A stretch of DNA of 32,968 nt from Acidithiobacillus concretivorus (GCF_018853445.1 NZ_JABELD010000020.1:1-32968), one strand, 5' to 3'. Shown: positions 7,953 through 16,357, counted from the first letter of the stretch. A program made the numbers and translations. The notes: generated by a model from the letters alone, not told the origin.

Positions 7953-7980
7953 CCCTATATTTGTAAAGTGCGATATAGGG
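7953..7980. promoter_or_regulatory. Inverted repeat in the sigma-like/LysR divergent region
   Basis: CCCTATAT (7953-7960) and ATATAGGG (7973-7980) form a perfect 8-bp dyad with a 12-nt spacer in the 110-bp region between the sigma-like gene (minus) and the LysR gene (plus). LysR regulators typically bind dyads of the T-N11-A type in the divergent region beside their own gene. On the minus-strand transcript one arm also includes the AGGG of the sigma-like gene's ribosome-binding site, so the same sequence could form a hairpin that hides it. Confidence 0.45.
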
Positions 7981-8051
7981 TTTAAACATACGGATACACC
8001 AGACATCATAGCAAATGTATTTTATTGGTAACTTTATCGGAGAAATCGATA

Positions 8052-8948
8052 ATGGCAGATGACGAACAACTTCTTTCCCTACTGGCCATCGCCGAGCATG
8101 GCAGCATCAGTGCGGCAGCCGAGCATCTACATCGGGGCCAATCGGCCATTTCCGAACGATTGAGAAAACTGACCGAACTGGTCGGTGAGCCTCTTTATAC
8201 TCGTGAAATCAATGGCGTAAAGCTCACTCAGGCGGGAGCCGTACTCATTCCCGACATTGAACGCCTACGCCGCGTCCTGCGGGATATTGACAGCATTATT
8301 AGGCGTCGTCAGCGCCTCATGGAAGGGGAACTCAATATTGTTTCTACCAGTCTCATTGCCAATTATTATTTACCTCCTTTTCTAACCCGATTCAGGCAGC
8401 AATATCCGGGGATCAATCTCTACATCAAAAGTGGCGAACGATACTGGAAAGATGCAGCGGCAGGGGAAGTAGATGTGTTTTTTTATGAAGGTGACAGCGA
8501 TCTTCCGGAGCTGCCCGATTATTTCAAAAGTGTACCCTGGCAGGATAATGAAATTGTCATTGTCACTCCCCTGCAGCATCCTCTTGCCGGACGCCAGGAG
8601 GTTTCCTTTGAAGAGGTGGAAAGTTATCCCATTATTTGGCGCGAACCGGGTTCTGCTGTACGCGGCGCCATAGAAAAAGAATTTCGCCGCCGTGGCATCG
8701 TCCCCAGGCATTTTATCGAAGTAGCCGATATTGAATCGGTAGGCACGATGATCAATGCGAACCTGGGCATTGGCTTCATGAGCAAAAGAGTGTTAGATAA
8801 GCGCTCCGACTGGCAGGTAGCTACCGCCACGCTGGAAAGCCACCAGATGGTCTGCCTGAATTTCATGGCCGCACCACAACCCGACCGGCGCTCGATAATG
8901 CTCCAGAAATTTCTGGAGATGATCGAAAATCCCGAATACTTGACGTAA
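8052..8948 (+). CDS. LysR-family transcriptional regulator
   Basis: A 298-residue regulator of standard family length. The N-terminal winged helix-turn-helix shows the LysR pattern (LLSLLAIAEHGSISAAAEHLHRGQ followed by SAISERLRKLTELVGEPLYTR). A linker helix and a periplasmic-binding-protein-like effector domain follow (residues about 90-295, with GELNIVST and NLGIGFMSKR). ATG 8052 has GGAGA 8 nt upstream and is preferred to an earlier TTG. It is divergent from the sigma-like/alkB genes, which LysR proteins often control from the shared intergenic region. The effector cannot be named from sequence. Confidence 0.9.
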   Translation: MADDEQLLSLLAIAEHGSISAAAEHLHRGQSAISERLRKLTELVGEPLYTREINGVKLTQAGAVLIPDIERLRRVLRDIDSIIRRRQRLMEGELNIVSTSLIANYYLPPFLTRFRQQYPGINLYIKSGERYWKDAAAGEVDVFFYEGDSDLPELPDYFKSVPWQDNEIVIVTPLQHPLAGRQEVSFEEVESYPIIWREPGSAVRGAIEKEFRRRGIVPRHFIEVADIESVGTMINANLGIGFMSKRVLDKRSDWQVATATLESHQMVCLNFMAAPQPDRRSIMLQKFLEMIENPEYLT

Positions 8949-9082
8949 TCCGACATTATTGGACTTCGGTTTTGTAGATATCCTCGTTAATAATTATCGT
9001 TAGGCCTGCTCAAGCTGATCGTTTAGCCTGTCTGAAAATCGCTTTTCCAATTCAGCGATCCATACAGCGGGGTGATCATCTT

Positions 9083-9328
9083 ATGAAGCTATTGAATCAA
9101 CATCAGGAAAGAGACATAACATCCTCTTTTAATCCATCTTCCCCACCGAATAATAACCACTTTTCACATAACCACGTCAGCGCAAAAGACTGGGAAAACC
9201 TGATTACCGCCAAAGGTAATGCAGAAAAAGCCGACGCATGGGTGAGAGCGCGCTTACATGAAGTGGAGAATTTAAGCACCGGCGCACAAGAAGCGTATTT
9301 GCGCATCATGACCAGAAACTTGCCCTGA
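9083..9328 (+). CDS. Small hypothetical protein
   Basis: An 81-residue hydrophilic frame preceded by GGGGTGA about 10 nt upstream. The first third is rich in Asn, Ser and Pro (low complexity). The rest is a plausible helical segment (AKDWENLITAKGNAEKADAWVR followed by HEVENLSTGAQEAYLRIMTR). It has no signal peptide, membrane span or recognised domain. It stands alone between the LysR gene and the sulfotransferase, in the same direction. Composition looks protein-like, but only homologues would confirm it. Confidence 0.45.
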   Translation: MKLLNQHQERDITSSFNPSSPPNNNHFSHNHVSAKDWENLITAKGNAEKADAWVRARLHEVENLSTGAQEAYLRIMTRNLP

Positions 9329-9429
9329 AATGCCAGACTATCTTCTTCCCTGAAGGTTTTTGTGCATCATAGTCCGCCAGCAGGGCAGTCACCCCGTTAG
9401 CTGCTGCAGACAGGATAGAGACGGGAAAT

Positions 9430-9437
9430 GCTATACT
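9430..9437 (+). promoter_or_regulatory. Extended -10 promoter candidate upstream of the sulfotransferase
   Basis: TATACT at 9432-9437 lies close to the consensus and is preceded by TGC, an extended -10 element. The -35 position (about 9409-9414) is poor. It would start transcription near 9444, giving a 5' leader of about 55 nt before the TTG start. Confidence 0.4.
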
Positions 9438-9499
9438 GGGGCGAGTTAGCCGGGCTTACAGCTTCGGATGCAACACCAACCTTCAGTTAAGGAGTTGAT

Positions 9500-10432
9500 T
9501 TGCCCAGTTCAGACCCTTCCCGCATAAATCCCAGCAGCCATGCCCTCTGGCCCAATTTTTTTATTACCGGCACGGTAAAAGGCGGCACCACCTCTTTATA
9601 TCGTTACCTTCAGGGGCATCCCGAGGTATTTTTACCGGCCCTCAAAGAACCACATTACTTTGCCCGGATTCAGCCAAAGCCTGAATATAAGCATCTCATT
9701 GAGCATCTCAGTGAAGAACATGCTTACCTGCATCTTTACGAAAATGCCGGGGACTTTCCGGCCATTGGCGATGCCAGCACCTCCAACCTCTGGTACCCGG
9801 AGGCACCAGAACGCATTCATGCCGTCGCCCCCGATGCCCGTATGATCATTTTATTGCGCGACCCGGTCAGCCGCGCCCACTCCCACTACCTGATGGATTT
9901 TCGTGAGGGTCTTGTGGATCTTCCATTTTCAGTAGAGTTACTTCGGGAGGATTTTGCGCAAAGCGAAAAAGGCTGGGGCGTGTCCCGGCTGTATGTGGAT
10001 CTTGGTTTGTATCACGATCAGGTGCAGCGCTATGTTAGGATTTTTGGCGAGGACCAGGTACTGGTCCTGCAGTTTGATGATTTGGTGAATGAAACCAATC
10101 AGGCTCTGGAGCGCGTAGCTGCACACTTACGCATTGATCCTGCGCCTTTTCAGGAAATGGATCTGGAACAGGTGCACAATGGCTTCAAGGCACCCCGGGG
10201 TAACTGGTCGCGGCGTTGCGCATCCAGTCCGCTAGCTCGCTGGGTTGGTTATCATCTGATGCCCAGAAAGCTGCAATGGTGGCTATATCAGAATCTGATC
10301 CTGAAAGCCGCTTCCAAACCGCAGATAGATCCGGCTGCACGTCAGTATCTGGAACAAATTTACGCACCGGATATTGAAAAACTGGAAACCTTACTGGGAC
10401 AAAAAATGCCAGCGCTGCGCTCTTCCTGGTAA
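9500..10432 (+). CDS. PAPS-dependent sulfotransferase
   Basis: A 310-residue soluble sulfotransferase of the heparan-sulfate N-/O-sulfotransferase type. The 5'-phosphosulfate-binding loop is TGTVKGGTTSLYRYL (from about residue 23, with K27), and the 3'-phosphate-binding element is LLRDPVSRAHSHY (118-130). Expected product chemistry is sulfate transfer from PAPS to a hydroxyl or amine of a glycan, lipid or small molecule; the acceptor is unknown. Translation starts at TTG 9500, supported by GGAG 5 nt upstream. No glycosyltransferase or sulfate-activation genes are adjacent, so its pathway is not revealed by context. It converges on the next gene with a 7-nt gap. Confidence 0.85.
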   Translation: MPSSDPSRINPSSHALWPNFFITGTVKGGTTSLYRYLQGHPEVFLPALKEPHYFARIQPKPEYKHLIEHLSEEHAYLHLYENAGDFPAIGDASTSNLWYPEAPERIHAVAPDARMIILLRDPVSRAHSHYLMDFREGLVDLPFSVELLREDFAQSEKGWGVSRLYVDLGLYHDQVQRYVRIFGEDQVLVLQFDDLVNETNQALERVAAHLRIDPAPFQEMDLEQVHNGFKAPRGNWSRRCASSPLARWVGYHLMPRKLQWWLYQNLILKAASKPQIDPAARQYLEQIYAPDIEKLETLLGQKMPALRSSW

Positions 10433-10439
10433 AAATCAG

Positions 10440-11129
10440 TCACTCCAGCCATATTTTGTAGAGAATATGACGTGGCCCCAGAGGCACCAAATCGGCGACC
10501 TGCGGATGTGCAATCTGCCAGATGTTGTAGATAATCCAGGCATCAGGGGGGTTGGTCCCCGTCCAGCGTTTGAGAGCTTCCGCACTGTTGGGGGCAAAAT
10601 AAACGATATTGGCGCGCAGTCGTCGAATAGTATTCAGGTTACCGTTCTTGCCAGCGATGTCCTCCCACAGACCTGTTTGCCCTGCGCCCTGTACCACCAT
10701 CACCCTCACTCCCGGTTTGAGGAGATCCCGAAAGTTTTGGATGTGCAGCCGGTTACCCGGATGGACGAGAATAGCCGCCGGTCTTAAATAAGCAGGGATA
10801 ATGGTTTTTACGTCCACAAGGTCGGGAAGCCGTTGCAAATAGCTGGTCATCATGTTCTCGGACCCGCTATAGATGAGGTCGCCGTTAGCCATAGCCTGAT
10901 CCCGCCATTTCTCAAAGGGTCCCGCCTCAACCAGCATTTTGATCTGGTGACTCTTGGAGAACGCCTGTGCGGCCATCTTCATGGCAGGTAATGGGCCTCC
11001 TGGACCATAAACATGCAATTCCAATTTATCCGCCCAAGCCGAACTGCTGGTAAACAGCAAACCTATACAGCCAATAATATAAAAGCAGCTCAAAAACAAT
11101 CCACGAAATCTATGATGACCACAATTCAT
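10440..11129 (-). CDS. Orphan periplasmic substrate-binding protein (ModA-like class)
   Basis: A 229-residue protein. ATG 11129 has AGGA 6 nt upstream; a longer start at 11183 would mask the signal peptide. The signal peptide ends in SSAWA/DK and the mature chain starts KLELHVYGPGGPLPAMKMAAQAF, the pattern of type-2 binding proteins. Later segments include LIYSGSENMM, an interdomain strand PAAILVHPGN, and GVRVMVVQGAGQTGLWEDIAG. It most resembles molybdate/sulfate-type or accessory binding proteins. No permease or ATPase is adjacent, so it must work with a transporter encoded elsewhere or act as a sensor. Ligand unknown. Confidence 0.75.
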   Translation of the reverse strand: MNCGHHRFRGLFLSCFYIIGCIGLLFTSSSAWADKLELHVYGPGGPLPAMKMAAQAFSKSHQIKMLVEAGPFEKWRDQAMANGDLIYSGSENMMTSYLQRLPDLVDVKTIIPAYLRPAAILVHPGNRLHIQNFRDLLKPGVRVMVVQGAGQTGLWEDIAGKNGNLNTIRRLRANIVYFAPNSAEALKRWTGTNPPDAWIIYNIWQIAHPQVADLVPLGPRHILYKIWLE

Positions 11130-11263
11130 GTCTTTTCCTCTTTCAGAGTAGCGCAGAATGCGAGCGATTGAGTCCATAAACACGCATCATGAAAATTACT
11201 TTTTAGTCTTTCTTTCCTTCGCTTTTAAGCAAATACCCAAGTTTAGGCATACAAAAAACCTTA

Positions 11264-11293
11264 TTGAAATGGTAATGCGCATGCATTACCATT
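11264..11293 (+). promoter_or_regulatory. Promoter and palindromic operator of the prlF-yhaV module
   Basis: AATGGTAATGC (11268-11278) and GCATTACCATT (11283-11293) form an 11-bp perfect inverted repeat with a GCAT spacer. A promoter TTGAAA (11264-11269), 17 nt, TACCAT (11287-11292) lies across it. An operator covering its own promoter is the usual arrangement for autorepressing type II toxin-antitoxin modules, with the AbrB-fold antitoxin as the expected binder. Confidence 0.65.
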
Positions 11294-11326
11294 CTGGCAC
11301 CGCCCCAAATCTGCTAGGAGACTGCC

Positions 11327-11656
11327 ATGGCAGCGGCCCTCGAAGTCGAATCCACGCTCACCGATCGCTACCAGACCACTGTGCCGGAAACCGTGCGTCG
11401 CGCCCTCAAGCTGGGCAAGCGCGACAAGATCCACTACACCATTCGCTCCAGCGGAGAGGTGGTGCTGACACGTGCCCAAGCACCCCACGGGGAAGATCCG
11501 GTACTCGGTCAGTTCCTCGACTTCCTCACTGCCGAAATCTCTCACCATCCCGAGCGGTTGCAAGCTGTGGATGCCGGACTCCTCCAACGCCTCCAATCGC
11601 TGGTCGGCGGCGTTGATGTCGATCTTGATGCCGCCCTGTCGGCAGACGATGAATGA
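11327..11656 (+). CDS. prlF: Type II antitoxin PrlF (SohA), AbrB/MazE fold
   Basis: A 109-residue protein. The N-terminal 50 residues form a swapped-hairpin AbrB-type DNA-binding domain (STLTDRYQTTVPETVRRAL, then KIHYTIRSSGEVVLTR). The acidic C-terminus (GGVDVDLDAALSADDE) fits a toxin-neutralising tail. It overlaps the toxin gene by ATGA, so the two are translated together, antitoxin first. In E. coli PrlF neutralises YhaV and, with it, represses the operon; the palindrome upstream fits that role. Local GC is visibly higher than in the neighbouring genes, suggesting the pair was acquired. Confidence 0.9.
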   Translation: MAAALEVESTLTDRYQTTVPETVRRALKLGKRDKIHYTIRSSGEVVLTRAQAPHGEDPVLGQFLDFLTAEISHHPERLQAVDAGLLQRLQSLVGGVDVDLDAALSADDE

Positions 11657-12165
11657 ACGCGGGGAAGCCTGAACCACTGGTCATTCATGGCTGGACGGTC
11701 TTCGCCCATCCACTGTTCTTGGCGCAGATTGAAACGCTGGTGCGGCAGGTCGAGCCCCTGAAGCGGAAGGACCCGGACGGGTACGTAAAAAAGAACGCCA
11801 GCAAAAGGCTGGCCGCGATCATCAAGCTGGCGTTCGATGTCATCCCGCAAGATCCGACGCGGCCGGAGTACCGCCAGGGTGGGACGCTCGGTGACGATCA
11901 CAAGCACTGGTTTCGGGCCAAGTTCTTCCAGCAGTACCGACTATTTTTCCGCTACCACGCCCCGAGCAAGGTGATCGTCTACGCCTGGGTGAACGACGAA
12001 AACACCAAACGTGCCTTTGAGCGCAACGACGACGCCTACCGGGTGTTCCGTAAGATGCTGGAAAGCGGGCATCCGCCTGATGACTGGGATCAGCTCCTGG
12101 CTGAGGCGCAAAATGAATCGCAGCGGATGCAGGAATCGTTGGCTAGGGTGGCAGCAGCGCAGTGA
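11653..12165 (+). CDS. yhaV: Type II toxin YhaV (ribonuclease)
   Basis: A 170-residue RelE-superfamily toxin. It matches E. coli YhaV in order and motifs: HGWTVFAHPLF at the start, VEPLKRKDPDGY, the core KFFQQYRLFFRYH, VIVYAWVNDENTKRAF, then DAYRVFRKMLESGHPPDDW. YhaV cleaves mRNA and rRNA, mainly during translation. The key Arg/His-rich segments look intact, so the toxin is likely functional and balanced by the overlapping PrlF gene. The C-terminus extends about 15 residues beyond the usual end with a Gln/Ala/Glu-rich helix. Confidence 0.93.
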   Translation: MNAGKPEPLVIHGWTVFAHPLFLAQIETLVRQVEPLKRKDPDGYVKKNASKRLAAIIKLAFDVIPQDPTRPEYRQGGTLGDDHKHWFRAKFFQQYRLFFRYHAPSKVIVYAWVNDENTKRAFERNDDAYRVFRKMLESGHPPDDWDQLLAEAQNESQRMQESLARVAAAQ

Positions 12166-12370
12166 TTGGTGCAAGTGCGAACGATCTTTACCTGTAGAGG
12201 AAATCCCTTACGCTTGATCTGAGCTTGCCAGCCTATCGAGATGCTATCCCGGCCTTTCCCGTGATCTGATGGTTACCATATTTTACCCCTTTTTCTGGAC
12301 TCAAGTATGGCGCCATGGTTTGCATACATTAGACTTTATATCAATTAAATTAATAGCTTGATGTTTTTAA

Positions 12371-12446
12371 TGGTGGGAACGGCGGGATTCGAACCCGCGA
12401 CCCACGGCTTAAAAGGCCGCTGCTCTACCGACTGAGCTACATTCCC
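12371..12446 (-). tRNA. tRNA-Lys (anticodon UUU)
   Basis: The minus strand reads a 76-nt tRNA with an encoded CCA end. The 7-bp acceptor stem GGGAATG pairs with CGTTCCC (one G-U or mismatch allowed), the D-arm AGCTCAGTCGGTAGAGC is standard, and the anticodon arm GCGGC-CTTTTAA-GCCGT places TTT at the anticodon. The T-arm GCGGGTTCGAATCCCGC is perfect. Its 3' end faces the toxin-antitoxin module. Confidence 0.97.
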
Positions 12447-12487
12447 ATACATACGCAATTGACACCAGAACAGCGTCAAGGCCGCGT

Positions 12488-12516
12488 ATTATCAGCGGTG
12501 GAGCAGCTTCGGTCAA
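12488..12516 (-). promoter_or_regulatory. Promoter of tRNA-Lys
   Basis: On the minus strand, TTGACC (12516-12511), 17 nt and GATAAT (12493-12488) form a near-consensus sigma-70 promoter. It is followed by ACGCGGCC, a GC-rich discriminator of the type that makes stable-RNA promoters sensitive to ppGpp. Transcription would begin near 12481, leaving a leader of about 35 nt for RNase P to remove. Confidence 0.7.
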
Positions 12517-12707
12517 GTCAAGGGTCGCGGCTCTTGCAGGGCACGGTAAAATTATCCTCAGCCGCCCCCACGAACTGAGGGTGCTGAATTTTTCGTCATG
12601 TGCGGATAACCTCAGACGTGACGAGTCAGGCAGCAGAGCTTACGCTCACATTCAGAAACAGGCGTTGCCCTGCAGGGATTGCACCCTTGCCGACAACGCA
12701 TTCCCGC

Positions 12708-13253
12708 TCAGGGATTATCCAGCGCGAAATGCCCGGAGAATTCGGCATGATCCAGCACATGCCCCAAACTGTGCATTTCGCGGGCACGCGGATCTTCTGC
12801 AGGGGGCGGGCCAAGCTGGTCGGCATCATGGCCTGGCGTATGCAGTCTCGCCTTTACTGCATCCCAATCAGCCCCTTCGGCTAAACCCAGTGTGGCTTTG
12901 TCCGTCGCCAGAAGCAGGAAATCATAATGCTGCAACTGGTGATCAGCCGCTGCCTCAGGTGGGCGGTAACCCAAGGTTCCGAAACTGTTGCGACCGGTGA
13001 GGACACCATCGGGAAGAGGTCCTCCCTCGTGTAACCCTTCGATCGCTGGAGAAATATCGTAGAGCAACCAATGTACCCGCTGCCCCGATTCTGCTTCCCG
13101 ATGTTCCATGAGCAACACCAGACTCTTGGTATTGGGAGGAAGATGTTGCCAAAAAATGGACGGAGTCCTGCCTTCACCGGGATGGGCGAAGCGTCTGGGA
13201 ATCCAGTCTTCTGGATCAATCCCGGTACTGAATACTTTCATTTCTGCTGCCAT
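12708..13253 (-). CDS. YbhB/YbcL-type PEBP family protein
   Basis: A 181-residue soluble protein. ATG 13253 has a perfect AGGAGG 6 nt upstream, so longer frames are rejected. Family segments are present: IPRRFAHPGEG, SLVLLMEH in place of the usual DPDAP strand, HWLLYDIS, GRNSFGTLGYRPP, HYDFLLLATD, and GHVLDHAEFSGHF at the end. PEBP/Raf-kinase-inhibitor-like proteins bind phosphate-like ligands; the bacterial role is not settled. The DPDxP ligand-pocket motif is weak here. About 20 extra residues (PGHDADQLGPPPAEDPRAR) precede the final strand. The gene is monocistronic, between tRNA-Lys and lysA. Confidence 0.85.
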   Translation of the reverse strand: MAAEMKVFSTGIDPEDWIPRRFAHPGEGRTPSIFWQHLPPNTKSLVLLMEHREAESGQRVHWLLYDISPAIEGLHEGGPLPDGVLTGRNSFGTLGYRPPEAAADHQLQHYDFLLLATDKATLGLAEGADWDAVKARLHTPGHDADQLGPPPAEDPRAREMHSLGHVLDHAEFSGHFALDNP

Positions 13254-13426
13254 GTCTGCCTCCTCACTTGCGTGCGGGCTGTTGGCCAAAACATCGTCAA
13301 ACGGTGCAAGCGCTATGTCCACAAAAAACAACCTACATCTGTAAGCTTAGCAGAAAAAGGCTATCCGGGAGGGCCGCAGAACAAGCAATACAGATCAGCC
13401 AGCGAGTCTCTAACCCATGATTCGGG

Positions 13427-14662
13427 TCAGGGTAGCTCCATGCCCATCAGATCATCCCAGTTTTCCCGACGACGAATGAGGCGATGCTGATGACCATGGA
13501 CCAGCACTTCGGGAGGCCGGGGCCGACTATTGTAGTTGCTGCTCATGGCGAAGCCATACGCACCGGCGCCCATAATGGCTAGCAATTGCGCGGCCTCCGC
13601 CCGAACGGAGCGATCCTTGGCGATGAAGTCGCCGCTTTCGCAGATCGGCCCAACCACATCCATGACCTGCTCGGCTGCCACATCCTGGCGGAGTGGCAAA
13701 ATATCGTGCCAGGCCCCATAAAGAGCGGGGCGCAACAAATCATTCATGGCTGCATCCACCACACAAAACTGCTTGCTGCCATTATCTTTGAGGTACTCCA
13801 CCCGGGTCAGCAGAACTCCCGCATTACCCACCAGGGCCCGGCCCAGCTCTACGGCCCTGTTGACGGCCAAGCCCTGCAAGGTCTGGTTGAGAACCTCCGC
13901 ATAATCCGCAGGACTGGGCGGTGTTTCTTCGTGATAACGAATACCCACTCCACCCCCGAGATCCAGATGCTCCAGGGTAAGGCCTTGGGCAAAGAGATCT
14001 TCATAGAGGGCACGCACCCGCGTCACCGCTTCGCCCAGGGGCGCAAGATTAAGTAATTGGGACCCGATATGACAGGCTATGCCCTTGAGCTCCAGAGCAG
14101 GATGTTTTGCGGCCTCCAGGTAGAGGGCTCGCGCAGCATCCATGGGGATCCCGAACTTGCTTTCCTTAAGGCCGGTAGCAATGTAGGCATGGGTGCCGGG
14201 GTCCACATCCGGATTCACGCGCAGGGCAATAGGCGCGCGCAGACCCATATCAGCAGCAATATCGGCAATTCGCCACAACTCCGCTGCAGACTCCACATTG
14301 AGACAAGCAATGCCGGCAGACAGGGCGGTACGAATTTCATCGGCAGACTTACCTACACCCGAAAAAATGATTTTTTTCGCTGCGCCTCCCGCACGCAGCA
14401 CCCGTTCCAGTTCTCCGCCTGAAACAATGTCAAAACCGGCACCCATTTCTGCAAATAAACGCAGCACTGCCAAATTACTGTTAGCCTTGACGGCATAACA
14501 CACCTGCGTGTTGTCACCCAGTGCGTTACTGAAGGAATGGTAGCGTTCGCGCAGCGCCGCCTCGGAATACACATAGCAGGGGGTTTGATAATGCTGGGCA
14601 ATGGCCGCGAGGGACAAATCCTCACAGTACAAGTCTCCCTGATGGTAATGGAAGGTGTTCAT
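13427..14662 (-). CDS. lysA: Diaminopimelate decarboxylase
   Basis: A 411-residue PLP enzyme that converts meso-diaminopimelate to L-lysine, the last step of lysine synthesis. The PLP-binding lysine is K59 in CYAVKAN. HIGSQ (198-202), the glycine loop DLGGGVGI (234-241), the catalytic CESGD (341-345) and a late Tyr in GAGAYGFAMSSNYNSRPRP are all present. The usual EPGR motif reads ELGR (272-275), an odd Pro to Leu change in an otherwise intact protein. Its start overlaps the stop of lptM by ATGA, so argH, lptM and lysA are translationally coupled. Confidence 0.96.
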   Translation of the reverse strand: MNTFHYHQGDLYCEDLSLAAIAQHYQTPCYVYSEAALRERYHSFSNALGDNTQVCYAVKANSNLAVLRLFAEMGAGFDIVSGGELERVLRAGGAAKKIIFSGVGKSADEIRTALSAGIACLNVESAAELWRIADIAADMGLRAPIALRVNPDVDPGTHAYIATGLKESKFGIPMDAARALYLEAAKHPALELKGIACHIGSQLLNLAPLGEAVTRVRALYEDLFAQGLTLEHLDLGGGVGIRYHEETPPSPADYAEVLNQTLQGLAVNRAVELGRALVGNAGVLLTRVEYLKDNGSKQFCVVDAAMNDLLRPALYGAWHDILPLRQDVAAEQVMDVVGPICESGDFIAKDRSVRAEAAQLLAIMGAGAYGFAMSSNYNSRPRPPEVLVHGHQHRLIRRRENWDDLMGMELP

Positions 14663-14850
14663 GGATGTTCAGCGCTCCCGGTTGAGGCAATCGCCGGACC
14701 ACTTTGCGCCGGCACCACAGTACTGGCTGCAGCATTGGCGGCAGGATGTGCCGGGGGAGGTGGTGGCAGACTCAGTGGCGTCTTCCGCCCACAACCCGAC
14801 AGACCGAGGACCAACACACCGGCGAAGACCACAGCAGCCAGGGATTTCAT
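14659..14850 (-). CDS. lptM: LptM-like small lipoprotein (YifL family)
   Basis: A 63-residue lipoprotein. A short hydrophobic signal ends in the lipobox LSGC, followed by [13 protein letters not shown], a variant of the CGxKGPLYxP signature of LptM. In E. coli LptM is an outer-membrane lipoprotein that helps LptD of the LPS translocon mature, and its gene also precedes a lysine-synthesis gene. It overlaps argH upstream (ATGA at 14847-14850) and lysA downstream (ATGA at 14659-14662). The rest of the protein is a Pro/Ala-rich unstructured tail. Confidence 0.8.
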   Translation of the reverse strand: MKSLAAVVFAGVLVLGLSGCGRKTPLSLPPPPPAHPAANAAASTVVPAQSGPAIASTGSAEHP

Positions 14851-16238
14851 GCCGATTGCTCCTCAGCCAGGCGCGCACGGGCACGGGCGATAGCCGCCCG
14901 TACCTGATCAGGAGCTGTTCCGCCGAGATGATTACGGGCCGCGAGCGAACCTTCCAGGGTCAGCACCTGATAAACCTCTTCGGTAATAAGTGGGGACAAG
15001 GCCTGCAAGTCAGGCAAGGGCATAGCCTCCAGGCCTATATTGCGGTCTTGGGCGAGACGCACAGCTTTACCCACCACCGCATGCGCATCACGGAAAGGCA
15101 AACCTTTACGCACCAGGTAATCAGCCAGATCCGTAGCCGTGGCATAACCGCGTTCTGCCTGAGCCCGCATGACTGTGGGGCGGGTTTGCAGGCCCGGCAA
15201 CATACGGCTCATGATTTCAACGCTGGCCCGCACCTGATCCAGCGCATCAAAAAAAGTTTCCTTGTCTTCCTGATTATCCCGATTGTAAGTCAGGGGCTGA
15301 CCCTTCATCAGCACCAGCATGGCAACCAGATCACCGACCACCCGACCGCTTTTGCCACGAATAATTTCTGCCACATCCGGATTTTTCTTCTGGGGCATGA
15401 TGCTGGAGCCCGTACAAAAACTGTCCGGGAGATCAATGAAGCCAAAAGGTGCCGACATCCACAAAATCAATTCTTCGCATAAACGCGATAAATGGACGGC
15501 AATCATGGCCAGATCGGCCAGCACTTCCATGACAAAATCCCGGTCGGAAACGGCGTCCAGGCTGTTTTCCGCGACGGCGTCAAAACCCAGTTGCCGTGCC
15601 ACATCCCAACGATCAATCGGGAAGGTGGTACCTGCCAGAGCCGCTGCGCCCAAGGGCAGCACATTTACCCGTTTACGGGCGTCCTGGAGACGCTGGGCAT
15701 CGCGCTGAAACATTTCAACATAGGCCATGCAGTGGTGGCCGAAGCTGACCGGCTGCGCCACCTGCATATGGGTCAGGCCGGGCAAAATGGTTTCCACCTC
15801 GCGCTCGGCCAGGTCCACAAATACTCCCTGCAGATGGCGCAAAGCGGCGACCAGATCATCCACACAGGACCGGGTATAGAGGCGCAGGTCGGTGGCCACC
15901 TGATCGTTGCGGGAACGGCCAGTGTGCAGCTTCTTCCCCACATCTCCGATGATTTCCGTCAAACGGGATTCAACATGCATGTGAATATCTTCGAGGCTGT
16001 CGACAAATGGCAGGCGCTGCTCGGCGATTTCCTGTCCTACCTGCTGCAGTCCGGCGACAATGGCTTCCACCTCGCTGGCGGTTAGCACGCCCACTCGCCC
16101 CAACATGCGGGCATGGGCTTGCGAACCACGGATATCCTCCGCATATAAACGGCTGTCTACCTGAATAGATGCCGTGAATGCTTCCACTAAACTATCCGTA
16201 CCTGCAGCGAAGCGCCCGCCCCACATTTTTTCACTCAT
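14847..16238 (-). CDS. argH: Argininosuccinate lyase
   Basis: A 463-residue enzyme that splits argininosuccinate into arginine and fumarate, the last step of arginine synthesis. The length is typical. Signature elements are seen in order: KMWGGRF at the N-terminus, HTGRSRND (105-112), the catalytic T-H pair in LPGLTHMQ (152-159), and the fumarase/aspartase-superfamily loop [11 protein letters not shown] (277-287) with the catalytic Ser. The start is supported by AGGAGG about 7 nt upstream. It is the first gene of the coupled argH-lptM-lysA operon and is divergent from a small membrane protein gene. Confidence 0.97.
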   Translation of the reverse strand: MSEKMWGGRFAAGTDSLVEAFTASIQVDSRLYAEDIRGSQAHARMLGRVGVLTASEVEAIVAGLQQVGQEIAEQRLPFVDSLEDIHMHVESRLTEIIGDVGKKLHTGRSRNDQVATDLRLYTRSCVDDLVAALRHLQGVFVDLAEREVETILPGLTHMQVAQPVSFGHHCMAYVEMFQRDAQRLQDARKRVNVLPLGAAALAGTTFPIDRWDVARQLGFDAVAENSLDAVSDRDFVMEVLADLAMIAVHLSRLCEELILWMSAPFGFIDLPDSFCTGSSIMPQKKNPDVAEIIRGKSGRVVGDLVAMLVLMKGQPLTYNRDNQEDKETFFDALDQVRASVEIMSRMLPGLQTRPTVMRAQAERGYATATDLADYLVRKGLPFRDAHAVVGKAVRLAQDRNIGLEAMPLPDLQALSPLITEEVYQVLTLEGSLAARNHLGGTAPDQVRAAIARARARLAEEQSA

Positions 16239-16357
16239 GCCTGCACCTCCTTTCTGCCCGCGACTATAACGAAAACATCAGCTCTTACGCCAGCATTGCC
16301 CATGCATCAACTACCTTGCTACAGTTGGTTTGCTGAACACCGAGAGGGACCGAAGCA

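Noticed and set aside
12166-12446. Integrative element at tRNA-Lys
   Set aside because: No integrase gene and no duplicated copy of the tRNA 3' end were found in the window.
12451-12479. TTGACG with GCGTAT as the tRNA-Lys promoter
   Set aside because: It would start transcription inside the tRNA 5' end; the 12488-12516 promoter has a better match and leaves a leader.
13332-13426. Terminator after lysA ahead of a T-run on the minus strand
   Set aside because: Only a 3-bp pairing precedes the T-run; too weak to call.
14655-15482. 275-codon plus-strand frame across argH and lptM
   Set aside because: Antisense to two well-recognised genes and without any family resemblance.
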